A stretch of DNA of 61,745 nt from contig JANQQU010000048.1 of the NCBI GenBank assembly GCA_028284905.1, positions 1 through 61,745 on the forward strand, written 5' to 3'. This DNA comes from Calditrichia bacterium (GTDB lineage: Bacteria; Calditrichota; Calditrichia; RBG-13-44-9; J075). The translations under genes and the position numbers were made by a program. Positions within the stretch are counted from its first letter, which is position 1; each line of letters opens with the position of its first letter. The notes beneath the pieces were generated by a model that saw nothing but the letters and a program-made list of their open reading frames with translations, made no database searches and had not been told where the DNA came from. Of the stretch, positions 7,793 to 17,034 are shown piece by piece.

Positions 7793-9109
7793 ATGGTAGA
7801 AATTATACAGATACAGCCGGACAGTATTGCCGAAGAACTTGGCCTGGAGCCAGGCGATACTGTCGTTGCCGTAAACGGCAAGGAAATAACCGATGCGCTC
7901 GATTATCGCTTCTATATCACCAATGAAGATATCGAGTTGATCGTTAACCAGGGAGATGAACGGTTAACTTTCGAGATCGAAAAAGATTATGATGATGATC
8001 TCGGCATCCAATTGGAAGATCTGGAGCTGCGTTCCTGTGGCAATGCCTGCATCTTTTGTTTCGTTTTTCAAAACCCGAAGGGATTACGAAAAAGCCTCTA
8101 TTTCAAAGATGAGGATTATCGTTTCTCCTTTTTATACGGGCATTACACCACGCTGACCAATGCGACCCAGGAAGATCTCGATCGCATCGTCGATCAGCGC
8201 CTTTCCCCACTCTATATTTCCGTACATGTCACCGATCCGGAAATCCGCAAAGTGATGCTCGGGATTAAATTCGATGATCATCTTTTCGATAAGATGGACT
8301 ATTTGACCAGCAATGGCATTGAGCTGAATTGCCAGATCGTGCTTTGCCCGGAACTGAATGACGGTGTTCATCTCGACAAAACCATCGCGGACCTGAAAAA
8401 ATATTTCCCGATGATTCAGTCGATCGCCATCGTTCCGGTCGGCTTAACCAAGCATCGGAAAAATCTTTACGATTTAAAACAGGTGACGAAAGAATACGCT
8501 TTGGAAACGATTAGCGAAACGGACACTCGCCGGGAAAAGCTGCGCGCCGAGCTGGATAGTTCTTTTGTTTACCTCTCCGATGAATTCTATATTCGCACCG
8601 ATACGCCAATTCCCGACAACGATTATTATGAAGGCTTTTACCAACTGGAGAACGGGGTGGGACTCACCAGGGATTTTATCAATCGTTTCTCCGAAGAATA
8701 TCCCGGTTTAAAAAATCCTTCCAACCGGGAACTCAATATTAGCCTGGTAACCGGTACCCTCGGTGCCGATGTCCTGAAAACCTATTTTATGCGGGATTTA
8801 AACCGCATTCCGGACATGTTTTTTAAACTCCATCCGGTTATTAATCGATTTTATGGCCCCAGTATTACCGTTTCCGGTTTGCTGGTTGGTGAAGATATTT
8901 ACAACACCCTAAAAAACGAGCGCCTGGGAGATTATGTTGTTCTCCCGCCGGAGTGCATTAACGATGATGGTGTATTTCTGGATGACTTGACCTTGCCCGT
9001 ATTAGAAGAAAAACTCGGAAAAAAATGTATTGTTTTTCCGAAAAGTTTTAGAACCCTTTTTGATTTGATTGAAGAACATGAAGCAGCCTTTAGTTACGAT
9101 CGTCGGTAG
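7793..9109 (+). CDS. PDZ and radical-SAM DUF512-family protein
   Basis: A 438-residue protein of the DUF512 family (TIGR03279-like putative radical SAM enzymes). Residues 1-65 form a PDZ-like domain (SIAEELGLEPGD). They are followed by a cysteine cluster C82, C86, C89 (CGNACIFC) of the CxxxCxxC radical-SAM type that would ligate a 4Fe-4S cluster. The C-terminal part (about residues 200-430) is the DUF512 domain, with conserved GLTKHR and VTG patterns. Function is not established for the family. The gene overlaps der by 32 bp; pairing of DUF512 proteins with der recurs in many bacteria, which supports a ribosome- or translation-linked role. The start ATG is directly at 7793 with only a weak RBS. 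Confidence 0.92.
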   Translation: MVEIIQIQPDSIAEELGLEPGDTVVAVNGKEITDALDYRFYITNEDIELIVNQGDERLTFEIEKDYDDDLGIQLEDLELRSCGNACIFCFVFQNPKGLRKSLYFKDEDYRFSFLYGHYTTLTNATQEDLDRIVDQRLSPLYISVHVTDPEIRKVMLGIKFDDHLFDKMDYLTSNGIELNCQIVLCPELNDGVHLDKTIADLKKYFPMIQSIAIVPVGLTKHRKNLYDLKQVTKEYALETISETDTRREKLRAELDSSFVYLSDEFYIRTDTPIPDNDYYEGFYQLENGVGLTRDFINRFSEEYPGLKNPSNRELNISLVTGTLGADVLKTYFMRDLNRIPDMFFKLHPVINRFYGPSITVSGLLVGEDIYNTLKNERLGDYVVLPPECINDDGVFLDDLTLPVLEEKLGKKCIVFPKSFRTLFDLIEEHEAAFSYDRR

Positions 9110-10406
9110 ACCCAATGTTGGTAAATCGACTTTTTTTAATCGCATCCTAAAGAAACGGGAAGCGATTGTAGATGATCAACCGGGAGTAACCCGGGACCGC
9201 CACTATGCCGTTAGTGACTGGAATGGAAAATCCTTTATGCTGGTGGATACCGGTGGTTATATGCCCGCCTCGCAGGAGCTTTTCGATACCGCCATTCGTG
9301 AGCAGGTCGAGATCGCCCTAGAAGAAACCGACTTTATTCTTTTCATTGTCGATCTGATTACCGGTATTACCGATATCGATATGATGATTGCCGAAAAGCT
9401 GCGCCGCACGGATATCCCGGTGTTGCTGGTGGTAAACAAAGTCGATAATGATGGCCGGGAAGCGGAAATTTACCAGTTTTATAATCTTGGGTTGGGCGAG
9501 CCACTGCCGGTGTCGGCGATCCAGGGACGTGGCATTGGCGATATGCTCGATTGCCTCGTGGAAAACATGCAGGAAAAACCCGATCCCACACCGGGGGATG
9601 CCATTAAGCTGGCGGTTATCGGGAAAGAAAATGTCGGTAAATCATCCTTTGTAAATACCATCTTGGGAAAAGATCGGGTGATTGTTACACCGGTGCCCGG
9701 CACTACCCGCGATCCGATTGACTCTCCATTGAAGTATCAACAGCGCGATTACCTGATCATTGATACCGCCGGATTGAAACGCCGTGCGAAAGTGAAAGAG
9801 AATGTGCTTTTTTTCAGCCAGATCAGAACGATGCGTAGTCTGCAGCGATCGGACGTCGTGCTCTTTTTTATGGATGCCAACGAAGGCCCCTCCCGCCAGG
9901 ATATGCGCCTGATCAACGAAGTCGTGAACTCCCGCAAAGGAATTGTGCTTGCTGTTAACAAGTGGGACTTAATTGAGAAGGATCATAAGACTCTGAAAAT
10001 CTGGGAAAAGGAAATCATTGAAAAATTGGGTGAAAATAATTTTATCCCAATTGTCTTTACTTCGGTGCTGGAGAAAAAGCGCCTCTACAAACTGATGGAT
10101 GTCGCCACGGAAGTATATGAACGATACAATCAACGAATCAGCACCAGTCAGCTGAATAAGGTAATGTTGCCGATCATTAAGCAAACCAGCCCTCCGGCGG
10201 TTGGCGGCAAGGAAATGAAGATCAATTATGTTTCTCAATTACGCACCGCCGCACCGGTGTTTGGATTTTTCTGTAACCATCCCAAACTGATTCCGGCAAA
10301 TTATCGCCGCTTTCTGGAAAATCAGATTCGTTCCCACTGGGGATTTGAGGGCGTGCCGATTTCCGTAGTTTTTAAATCCAAACGGGGCAAGGAAGCGGAT
10401 GAGTAA
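9078..10406 (+). CDS. der: Ribosome biogenesis GTPase Der (EngA)
   Basis: A 442-residue essential GTPase for 50S subunit maturation, with two tandem GTPase domains and a C-terminal KH-like domain. G1 motifs are GRPNVGKS and GKENVGKS, G3 motifs DTGG and DTAG, G4 motifs NKVD and NKWD, and the KH-like domain begins around residue 355. Length is normal for Der. ATG 9078 lies inside the end of the DUF512 gene; a TTG nine bases upstream is an alternative. The close overlap implies translational coupling. Confidence 0.97.
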   Translation: MKQPLVTIVGRPNVGKSTFFNRILKKREAIVDDQPGVTRDRHYAVSDWNGKSFMLVDTGGYMPASQELFDTAIREQVEIALEETDFILFIVDLITGITDIDMMIAEKLRRTDIPVLLVVNKVDNDGREAEIYQFYNLGLGEPLPVSAIQGRGIGDMLDCLVENMQEKPDPTPGDAIKLAVIGKENVGKSSFVNTILGKDRVIVTPVPGTTRDPIDSPLKYQQRDYLIIDTAGLKRRAKVKENVLFFSQIRTMRSLQRSDVVLFFMDANEGPSRQDMRLINEVVNSRKGIVLAVNKWDLIEKDHKTLKIWEKEIIEKLGENNFIPIVFTSVLEKKRLYKLMDVATEVYERYNQRISTSQLNKVMLPIIKQTSPPAVGGKEMKINYVSQLRTAAPVFGFFCNHPKLIPANYRRFLENQIRSHWGFEGVPISVVFKSKRGKEADE

Positions 10407-10410
10407 ATAT

Positions 10411-10572
10411 AGTGGCAGTAGCAGTGACAGTAGCAGGCGGCAGTTGTTGTTTTGTTAGTGCGATCCGCGTAATGTTATTTGATCTGTCATCGCCCAAAGG
10501 AACCCAGTCGCAATGACTGCGGCATTACTTCTTTAACACTATTGTTGTTTTTACTGCCATCTGCTACTGCGA
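10411..10572. repeat. Degenerate copy of the GTCATTGCGAGG palindromic element
   Basis: The gap after der holds an imperfect inverted repeat built from GGCAGTAGCAG-like arms (about 10414-10432 and 10553-10572). Inside it is a partial copy of the element found complete at 51963-52113: TGTCATCG at 10486 and, inverted, GCATTACTTCTTTAACACTA at 10522-10541, the complement of that element's left terminus. It appears to be a decayed, recombined copy. Confidence 0.55.
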
Positions 10573-10622
10573 CTAGGTTCTAACCAGGAATGTTCGTCGA
10601 AATCGAACGACCAGGGAACCTT

Positions 10623-11507
10623 ATGCAAGATACCAGTTGGATTGACCGCGAAGCATACCCATTTCAGTCTAATTATTTTGAGAGTCCGGATGGCCGGATA
10701 CATTTCCTCGATGAAGGTGAGGGGGAAGCGGTCGTGATGCTTCATGGCAGCCTTACCTGGTCATTTCTATATCGGGATTTTATCAAAACGCTGGCGCCCG
10801 GTTATCGCTGTATTGTGCCGGATCATCTTGGGTTTGGGTTATCGGATAAACCAGCGCAGGCAGCTTATCGCCCGGCAGATCATGCCCTTCGTTTACAACA
10901 GCTCATTGAACATCTTCAGCTGGATAATTTCTCCCTGGTCGTGCATGATTTCGGAGGGCCTATTGGCTTATCTTACGCGTTGGAACACCCGCAGGCAATT
11001 CGTTCAATGATCATTTTGAACACCTGGATGTGGCCCCTGCGTGGCGAAGGTGTGGCACACATCGCTGGATTGATGAGCCGTGGCAAACCGGGTAAGTTTA
11101 TCTTCCAAAATTTGAATTTTGAACTGCAGGTATTATTCCCTCAGGTGTGGGGAAAACGCAGTAAGTTAGGCAAGGAGCTTCATCAACAGTATCTCAAACC
11201 ATTTCCGGATGCGGAGAGTCGGCTGGCAATTACGGCATTTGCCCGGGAACTGCTTGGTTCCAGTGACTGGTATGAAAAATTATGGCAACAGCGGGATCGC
11301 ATCAAAGAGATACCGGCGCTGCTGCTCTGGGGAATGAAAGATCCAATCTTTAAGCAAAAGCACCTGGCCCGCTGGCAATCGTTGTTTAGCGACACAAAGA
11401 CAGTTACATTTCCAACTGCCGGCCATTTTTTACAGGAAGAAGGGGGAGCATTTTTATTAAATAGTTTAAAAGAATTCCTCTCTGAACAATTTAGTGGTAA
11501 TAAATAA
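10623..11507 (+). CDS. Alpha/beta hydrolase, haloalkane dehalogenase-like
   Basis: A 294-residue cytosolic alpha/beta hydrolase. The nucleophile elbow VVHDFGGPIG places Asp109 as nucleophile, as in haloalkane dehalogenases and epoxide hydrolases rather than Ser esterases. The oxyanion region is HGSLTWSFLYR, close to the dehalogenase HGNPTWSFLYR. The acid lies in WGMKDP and the base in TAGHFLQEE. Two halide-stabilising positions differ from typical dehalogenases: Phe110 replaces the Trp that normally follows the Asp, and Ser replaces Asn in the HG motif, so true dehalogenase activity is uncertain. ATG 10623 has AGGGAA 5-6 bp upstream and is preferred to the longer ATG at 10590. Confidence 0.85.
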   Translation: MQDTSWIDREAYPFQSNYFESPDGRIHFLDEGEGEAVVMLHGSLTWSFLYRDFIKTLAPGYRCIVPDHLGFGLSDKPAQAAYRPADHALRLQQLIEHLQLDNFSLVVHDFGGPIGLSYALEHPQAIRSMIILNTWMWPLRGEGVAHIAGLMSRGKPGKFIFQNLNFELQVLFPQVWGKRSKLGKELHQQYLKPFPDAESRLAITAFARELLGSSDWYEKLWQQRDRIKEIPALLLWGMKDPIFKQKHLARWQSLFSDTKTVTFPTAGHFLQEEGGAFLLNSLKEFLSEQFSGNK

Positions 11508-11570
11508 TAATTACTTTTACCTTCATTTACTGATCCATTAATTCGAATCTTTATTAGTAACAGGTATTTT

Positions 11571-13244
11571 ATGAAAAAAGAAATTATTCCGATGATCGTG
11601 CGTGTTATGGCACTGCTAATTCTGTTTAACGCCTCGATAGTTTTTGCGGAAAACGGTCATAAATGTGGGTTTCCGGAAAATCTGGAAATTTTCGCTAGTA
11701 ACGACAAAGCGCGGAAGGCTGAATATGAGCAACAGCGTGAGGCGCGCTATCAGAAAACGGCGGAGACTTACCTCAGCCCTTCCGGGCACTTTCTGGTTCA
11801 CTACGATACGGATGGCTTTGACGCTGTACCTGCCTACGATCGCAATGAAAACCTGCTGCCGGATTATGTCGAGTTTGTCGCCAATGCTTTTGATCGTGCC
11901 TGGGCGGTGGAAATCGATAGCCTGGGATTCGCCATTCCCCCGGATGATGATGGCAACCCGGTAACCGTCTATAACGTTTTTTGTGAGCGAATGAATTTTT
12001 ATGGCAGCACTTCTTTTGGGTTTACCCCGGTACCAGGCGATCCGGAAGATGTCTTTCGCTTTTCCTCGGATATTTCTATTTCAACGGATTTTAGCTTTGT
12101 CGAATATCCACTGATTACCGAAGACCCGATCGTGCGGGACAGTCTGGCGATTGCCGTTACCGCTGCCCACGAATTTAACCATGCGATTCAATTGGGCTAC
12201 CGCCTCTGGACAACCAATAATCAGCCCGGCGGTTCCATTCGGGACTTATGGTTGCTGGAGAGCACCGCGACTTATATGGAAGAAGTAGTCGCTACCCAGG
12301 TGAATGATTACCTGCAATACATCGATTGTTTTTTGAGTTCAACGGATCTTAACCTTACCCAGAATAACAGCTGTGACCGTATTTACGGGGAAGTGCTTCT
12401 CTTTATCATGCTCGGAGAAGTTTACGGCAATCAGATTACCCGGGAAATCTGGGAAGCAGTACGGGTTTCTCCAGGCGTAGAAGCGCTGGCTGCAACAGTG
12501 AATGCCAAAGGGGGGAGCCTCTCCCGGGAAATGGCCCGCCTGGCATACTGGACGTTTTTTAGCGGCACGAATAGCGACAGCGAATCTCCCTTTCCCGATG
12601 CAGAATTATTCTTCGAAGATGAATTCCCTGATGATTTTATCTCTGCACTTAACTCGGTATCGTTTGAAGGCACCGATCGCCAAACGGTTGACAGCGGAGA
12701 ATTACCACCCTTGTCTTTTCAAATTTTCGAAATTCCGCTGGTCGCTTCTACGGAAGTGCTTTCATCTGTCTCGGTAACGGAGAATAGCGAGAACTGGTTT
12801 GGCACACAATTACTGGATGCTGCACCTTTCGAAAATACTTTCCCGGCAAACCTCTTTTCTCCGCTGACTTTCAACGGCCCGGTCGATGATATCTATCTGG
12901 CAGTTGTCAGTGGGAACTGGAATGTAGAAAACCCCCTGGCTCGGGGGGAATATGAAATTGTGCTGAGCGGTCAAAGTAATGTCTCCGCAGTTTACCCCAA
13001 TCCGGTTCGTCCGGAAACCGGTGCTTCCCGGGTAACTTTTATAGATCTGCCGGTAGATGCACAGATCGAAATCTTTAACAGTAATGGGCTGCATTTAGCC
13101 AGCATCAGCGCTGCAGATGGTGCATCGGTCGCTTTTTGGGATCTGCATACCAAAAACGGCGAAGCGGTTGGCAGCGGGGTTTATATTTACAGGATTGTTG
13201 CCGAAGACGGCAGCCGCTCCGGAAAAATTATGGTAATCCGCTAA
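11571..13244 (+). CDS. Secreted HExxH metalloprotease with FlgD-like C-terminal sorting-type domain
   Basis: A 557-residue exported protein. Signal peptide residues 1-26 end in VFA. The MXAN_6640-type putative metalloprotease domain contains the zinc motif H200-E-F-N-H204, with E230 (WLLESTATYMEE) as probable third ligand. The C-terminal 90 residues form a FlgD-Ig/type-A secretion-like domain: VYPNP, then a strand-rich segment and a GVYIYRI ending. This suggests export through a type IX-like route or surface display. It ends 1 nt before the PTS IIC gene, an unexpected neighbour, so translational coupling to a sugar PTS is possible but may only reflect gene packing. Confidence 0.88.
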   Translation: MKKEIIPMIVRVMALLILFNASIVFAENGHKCGFPENLEIFASNDKARKAEYEQQREARYQKTAETYLSPSGHFLVHYDTDGFDAVPAYDRNENLLPDYVEFVANAFDRAWAVEIDSLGFAIPPDDDGNPVTVYNVFCERMNFYGSTSFGFTPVPGDPEDVFRFSSDISISTDFSFVEYPLITEDPIVRDSLAIAVTAAHEFNHAIQLGYRLWTTNNQPGGSIRDLWLLESTATYMEEVVATQVNDYLQYIDCFLSSTDLNLTQNNSCDRIYGEVLLFIMLGEVYGNQITREIWEAVRVSPGVEALAATVNAKGGSLSREMARLAYWTFFSGTNSDSESPFPDAELFFEDEFPDDFISALNSVSFEGTDRQTVDSGELPPLSFQIFEIPLVASTEVLSSVSVTENSENWFGTQLLDAAPFENTFPANLFSPLTFNGPVDDIYLAVVSGNWNVENPLARGEYEIVLSGQSNVSAVYPNPVRPETGASRVTFIDLPVDAQIEIFNSNGLHLASISAADGASVAFWDLHTKNGEAVGSGVYIYRIVAEDGSRSGKIMVIR

Positions 13245-13245
13245 T

Positions 13246-13878
13246 ATGTTCAGGATTCTAATTTCATCCCTGATCGGCCTGCTGGGGTTGGATACGACCA
13301 TCGCCTTCCAGGTGATGATCTCCCAGCCAATCTTTTCCGCCGGCATTTTAGGACTGGTGTATGGCAATTTACCTGCTGCCCTGGAAATCGGCATGATGAT
13401 GCAGTTACTCTGGCTGGGGATCGTTCCTGCCGGGGCAACGGTTTTTCCGGAAGGGAACATCGGCTCGATGATTACCTGCGCGATTGTGCTCGATTATTCC
13501 CATTTGGAAATTCCCAACCTGGTGTTTGCGACCGCTTTTGCCGGCGGCATTATCACCAGCTACATCGGTGCATATGTAACTGTGGCAGATCGGAAAATAA
13601 ATGGCCGCATCCTTGGTCTGACGCTCGCAGCCGCCCGCAAGGCGCGATTCAATCAAATCACTCTCTTGAATTTGCTCAGCATTTTCATCTATTTTATTCT
13701 GATGAGCTTGTTAGCGTTTATCGCCCTGTTTATTGGCGATCAGGTTATCGAAGCCTTACAAACTTACCTCCCCGCGTCCATGGACAAAAGTTTTTCCCTG
13801 CTAAAGCCAGCGGTGTGGGGCTTAGGTATTGCATTGATTATTCCGATACTATATCGGGAAGTAAAACAATATTTGTAA
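13246..13878 (+). CDS. PTS mannose/sorbose-family transporter subunit IIC
   Basis: A 210-residue polytopic inner-membrane protein of the EII-Man/Sor family IIC type. It has about 5-6 hydrophobic segments and a family-typical region MMMQLLWLGIVPAGA, FPEGNIGSM. It is somewhat shorter than enterobacterial ManY (about 266 residues). ATG 13246 begins 1 nt after the upstream stop. The paired IID lies about 0.2 kb downstream, after a palindromic repeat. No IIA or IIB domain is found anywhere in the window. Confidence 0.85.
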   Translation: MFRILISSLIGLLGLDTTIAFQVMISQPIFSAGILGLVYGNLPAALEIGMMMQLLWLGIVPAGATVFPEGNIGSMITCAIVLDYSHLEIPNLVFATAFAGGIITSYIGAYVTVADRKINGRILGLTLAAARKARFNQITLLNLLSIFIYFILMSLLAFIALFIGDQVIEALQTYLPASMDKSFSLLKPAVWGLGIALIIPILYREVKQYL

Positions 13879-13923
13879 TGTCTGTGATATAAAGTTCTTG
13901 GTTATGTTAAGAGATTCGATCCC

Positions 13924-14009
13924 GTCATTGCGAGGTGCTTTTTGCCGAAGCAATCTCAAAAGTGCATTTGACGAGGAGATCGCTTCGGCAAAAAGCGCCT
14001 CGCGATGAC
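13924..14009. repeat. GTCATTGCGAGG palindromic element
   Basis: Left arm 13924-13951 pairs with right arm 13982-14009 (28 bp, two mismatches). Pairing continues imperfectly inward (GCAATCTC with GAGATCGC). This is the intergenic repeat whose core GTCATTGCGAGG...GAAGCAATCTC occurs in many unrelated bacterial genomes. It separates the PTS IIC and IID genes and would form a strong hairpin in the transcript. Confidence 0.85.
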
Positions 14010-14104
14010 AGTTAGCATCGTTTTTGAATTGTTTCTTCAACTCTAACAATTTATTGAGTGTTAAATAAGTTCATTTAGCATTAACAGAAAGTTTGCTATC
14101 GCGT

Positions 14105-14902
14105 ATGCCGGAAAAGGAAAACAAGATTCCTCCGAAAATCAGAATCCGCCAGTGGGATATTTTTCGAGTCTTTCTGCGCAGTTTTTTTGTGCAGTCGATG
14201 TGGAATTATCGCAGCCTGATCTCCGTCGGCTTTGGCATTTGCCTGTTGCCGATTCTCCGGCGCTTGCATACGGATACGGAAGCGCGAAAAGCATTTATGG
14301 ATCGCCATTTGAAATACTTTAACGCGCACCCGTACATGGCATCTTATGCACTTGGTGTATCGATTCATCTGGAAGAAGTAATCGCCGCCGGGGATAAAGA
14401 TGCACCGAAAAAATTGCTGCGGATGAAGGAACTGCTGGTTGGGATTCTCGGTGCGACGGGTGACCAATTATTTTGGTCGAATATCAAACCATTCTCGTTG
14501 GTTATCGGGGTCAGTTTATTAATGCTGACGGTAAACCCGCCAATGATGCTGGCAATGTTAGCATTTACTTTTTTGCTCTATAATATTCCACATATCTACT
14601 TTCGCTATAATGGTTTACAGGAAGGCTACCGTTATGGCATGAATATTTATCAAAAGTTAAATGAACAAAGATTTCAACGGCTAAAAAACAGCTATTTTTT
14701 CAGTGGTACGTGTGCGTTTTTGTTGTTTTTAGCTATTTTAATTACTAAACTAATTAAGGTCGGCTGGCTGGAACTGAGCGTTATGCTTGGTGCCCTGGTT
14801 GTCGCGGTCTTTCTATATCGTTTTACCCGTAAATTTTATTTGACTGCCGCGGTTATTTTTATTCTCGGCATTCTTTCCGGCTTCATCGTTTACGGTGTAT
14901 AA
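14105..14902 (+). CDS. PTS mannose-family transporter subunit IID
   Basis: A 265-residue inner-membrane protein of the ManZ/IID family. Family motifs are FNAHPYMASYALGV followed by LEE, and GDQLFWSNIKPF, matching the HPY...GD-LFW-P pattern of IID. The C-terminus has several transmembrane segments. An in-frame TTG at 14093 could also start translation; neither start has a strong RBS. The downstream gene is HPr, giving the order IIC-IID-HPr-EI. Confidence 0.88.
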   Translation: MPEKENKIPPKIRIRQWDIFRVFLRSFFVQSMWNYRSLISVGFGICLLPILRRLHTDTEARKAFMDRHLKYFNAHPYMASYALGVSIHLEEVIAAGDKDAPKKLLRMKELLVGILGATGDQLFWSNIKPFSLVIGVSLLMLTVNPPMMLAMLAFTFLLYNIPHIYFRYNGLQEGYRYGMNIYQKLNEQRFQRLKNSYFFSGTCAFLLFLAILITKLIKVGWLELSVMLGALVVAVFLYRFTRKFYLTAAVIFILGILSGFIVYGV

Positions 14903-14922
14903 CATTTAAAAACAGCTGGTAT

Positions 14923-15189
14923 ATGATTTCAAAAACATTCTGTATCAAAAACAAATATGGCCTGCATGCTCGTCCGGCAGCGTTGCTGGTAAAGACGACC
15001 AGTAAATTTCAGTCGCATATCGAAATATCCAAGGACGGTTTACGGGCAAATGGAAAGAGCATTATGGGGTTGATGACCCTGGTTGCTGAGGTTGGGAGCG
15101 AAATTGAAGTAAATATTGATGGGGTCGACGAAGAAGCGGCGATGGATGCGATTGCGAAATTAATCGAAAACAATTTCGATGAAGAATAG
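14923..15189 (+). CDS. ptsH: Phosphocarrier protein HPr
   Basis: An 88-residue cytosolic phosphocarrier that receives phosphate from Enzyme I. The catalytic His15 is in KYGLHARPA, and the regulatory Ser46 is in NGKSIMGLM, at the standard spacing for phosphorylation by HPr kinase. Twenty bp separate it from IID, and 66 bp from ptsI. Ser46 conservation implies that an HPr kinase exists elsewhere in the genome; none is seen here. Confidence 0.96.
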   Translation: MISKTFCIKNKYGLHARPAALLVKTTSKFQSHIEISKDGLRANGKSIMGLMTLVAEVGSEIEVNIDGVDEEAAMDAIAKLIENNFDEE

Positions 15190-15255
15190 TGATTTTTATG
15201 CTATCCGTAAACCGTTGCCAGTGTCGTCGAAAACAGTAAGGGCGATTTCGTTTCT

Positions 15256-17034
15256 ATGAAAAATAAAACCGAAGATACGGCCGTGCAGGAAATGGTTCTT
15301 GAAGGGGTTGCTGCCTCTCCGGGAATTGTCATCGGCCCTTGTTTTCTTTACCTGGAACCTTTTTGGGAGCCGGAGCCCCGGGTTATCTCCCGCGATGAAA
15401 TTGACAAAGAAATTAATATCTTTCGTCAATCTGTCCAGAAATCCCACGACGAACTGAAAAAATCCTACCAAAATGCCCTCGATCAATTCGGTAATGATGT
15501 CGCTGCCATCATGGAAATGCAAATGTCATTTCTGGAAGATCATATTTTTCTGCAGGAAGTTGAAGAAGCGATCGAAAAAAAGCGCTACGATGCCGCATAT
15601 GCAACTTTCACCGTTTTCCGGAAAAAGAAAGAATATTTCCTGCAGATGCCAAATGAGTATTTTCGGGACCGGGCATTCGACATTCAGTTTTTAAAAGAAT
15701 CGATTATCAAAAACATCCTCGGGAAAAGTAAAAATTTTGCAACGTCTATCGGCAAGCCGGCAGTAGTTATTGCCCGGAATTTAAGCCCGACAGATACCGT
15801 GCAGTTATACCAGCAACGCGTGCTGGGGCTGGCCACGAATATGGGCGGAAAAACCTCGCACACGGCAATTATTGCCCGGTCGTTGGGAGTGCCGGCAGTT
15901 GTCGGTCTGAAAAAAATGACTGACCTGGTGAAAACCGGCGATACTGTTATTCTCGATGGTAATAATGGAAAAGTTGTCTTGAATCCTACGCCGGAAACAA
16001 TTGAAACCTACCAGGAACAACAGCGCATATTCCATAACTTGGAAGAACAACTTTTAAAAGAGAGTACGCTGGAAACCCAAACCCAGGAAGGGAAACGGAT
16101 TTATGTCCATGCCAATATCGAATTTCAGGATGAAATTACTCACTTGCTAAAAGTCGGCGCGGATGGTATCGGCCTTTTCCGGACGGAAGGAATTTTTCTA
16201 AATAGCAATGATCTCCCCTCCGAGGAAAAACAGGCGGAAATCTATAGCAGCATTGCCGCGAAGATGTATCCCCGCAAAGTGATTATCCGTACCCTGGATA
16301 TAGGCGGGGATAAAATTATCTCCGGGTTATTGGATAATAAGGAAGAAAATCCGTTTCTTGGCTGGCGGGCGATCCGCTTCTGGCTGGATCACCGGGCCGG
16401 ATTTATGGCACAGCTGAAAGCGATTTTACGTTCAAATGTAAAAGGAAATGTTCAGATTTTGCTGCCAATGGTAAGCGGTTTGGGAGAAATTTACCAGGTA
16501 AGAGAGCTGCTGGAGGCCGCCAAAGAAGAATTGCGCAATGAAGGACTAAAATTTGGCGAATCGATCGACCTGGGAATTATGATTGAAATTCCCTCGGTGG
16601 TGGTAATGGCAGATATTCTTGCCCGGGAAGTCGATTTCTTTAGTATTGGCACCAATGATTTGGTGCAGTATACCCTGGCGGTTGATCGGGGGAACGAGAA
16701 AGTTGCGAACCTCTACTCACATTTTCATCCGGCAGTACTCCGCATGATCAAAATGACGATTGATGCTGGGAAGCAAGCAAATATTCCCGTAGGCATGTGT
16801 GGGGAGATGGCTGGCGACCCGCTGGCGGTGCCAATCCTGCTGGCAATGGGCTTTGAATCATTAAGTGCATCCCATTCGGTTATTCCGGAAATTAAAAAGA
16901 TTATCCGGGAATTATCCCTCAGCGACTGCGATGCGCTTTATAATAGCATAAAAGATATTTCCATCACCAGCGAAATTATTCAGGTTGTTAAGGCATTTTT
17001 CCGGGAACGCTTCCCGGATATGGCTCACCGTTAA
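15256..17034 (+). CDS. ptsI: PTS Enzyme I (phosphoenolpyruvate-protein phosphotransferase)
   Basis: A 592-residue cytosolic enzyme that transfers phosphate from PEP to HPr. The order is an N-terminal helical HPr-binding domain, the phosphohistidine domain with active His202 in GGKTSHTAIIARS, and the PEP-binding TIM barrel (FRTEGIFL; IGTNDLVQY; active Cys in PVGMCGEMAGDP). No GAF domain is present, so it is the ordinary sugar-type EI, not PtsP. It ends overlapping the stop of the convergent rmlC by 3-4 bp. Confidence 0.97.
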   Translation: MKNKTEDTAVQEMVLEGVAASPGIVIGPCFLYLEPFWEPEPRVISRDEIDKEINIFRQSVQKSHDELKKSYQNALDQFGNDVAAIMEMQMSFLEDHIFLQEVEEAIEKKRYDAAYATFTVFRKKKEYFLQMPNEYFRDRAFDIQFLKESIIKNILGKSKNFATSIGKPAVVIARNLSPTDTVQLYQQRVLGLATNMGGKTSHTAIIARSLGVPAVVGLKKMTDLVKTGDTVILDGNNGKVVLNPTPETIETYQEQQRIFHNLEEQLLKESTLETQTQEGKRIYVHANIEFQDEITHLLKVGADGIGLFRTEGIFLNSNDLPSEEKQAEIYSSIAAKMYPRKVIIRTLDIGGDKIISGLLDNKEENPFLGWRAIRFWLDHRAGFMAQLKAILRSNVKGNVQILLPMVSGLGEIYQVRELLEAAKEELRNEGLKFGESIDLGIMIEIPSVVVMADILAREVDFFSIGTNDLVQYTLAVDRGNEKVANLYSHFHPAVLRMIKMTIDAGKQANIPVGMCGEMAGDPLAVPILLAMGFESLSASHSVIPEIKKIIRELSLSDCDALYNSIKDISITSEIIQVVKAFFRERFPDMAHR

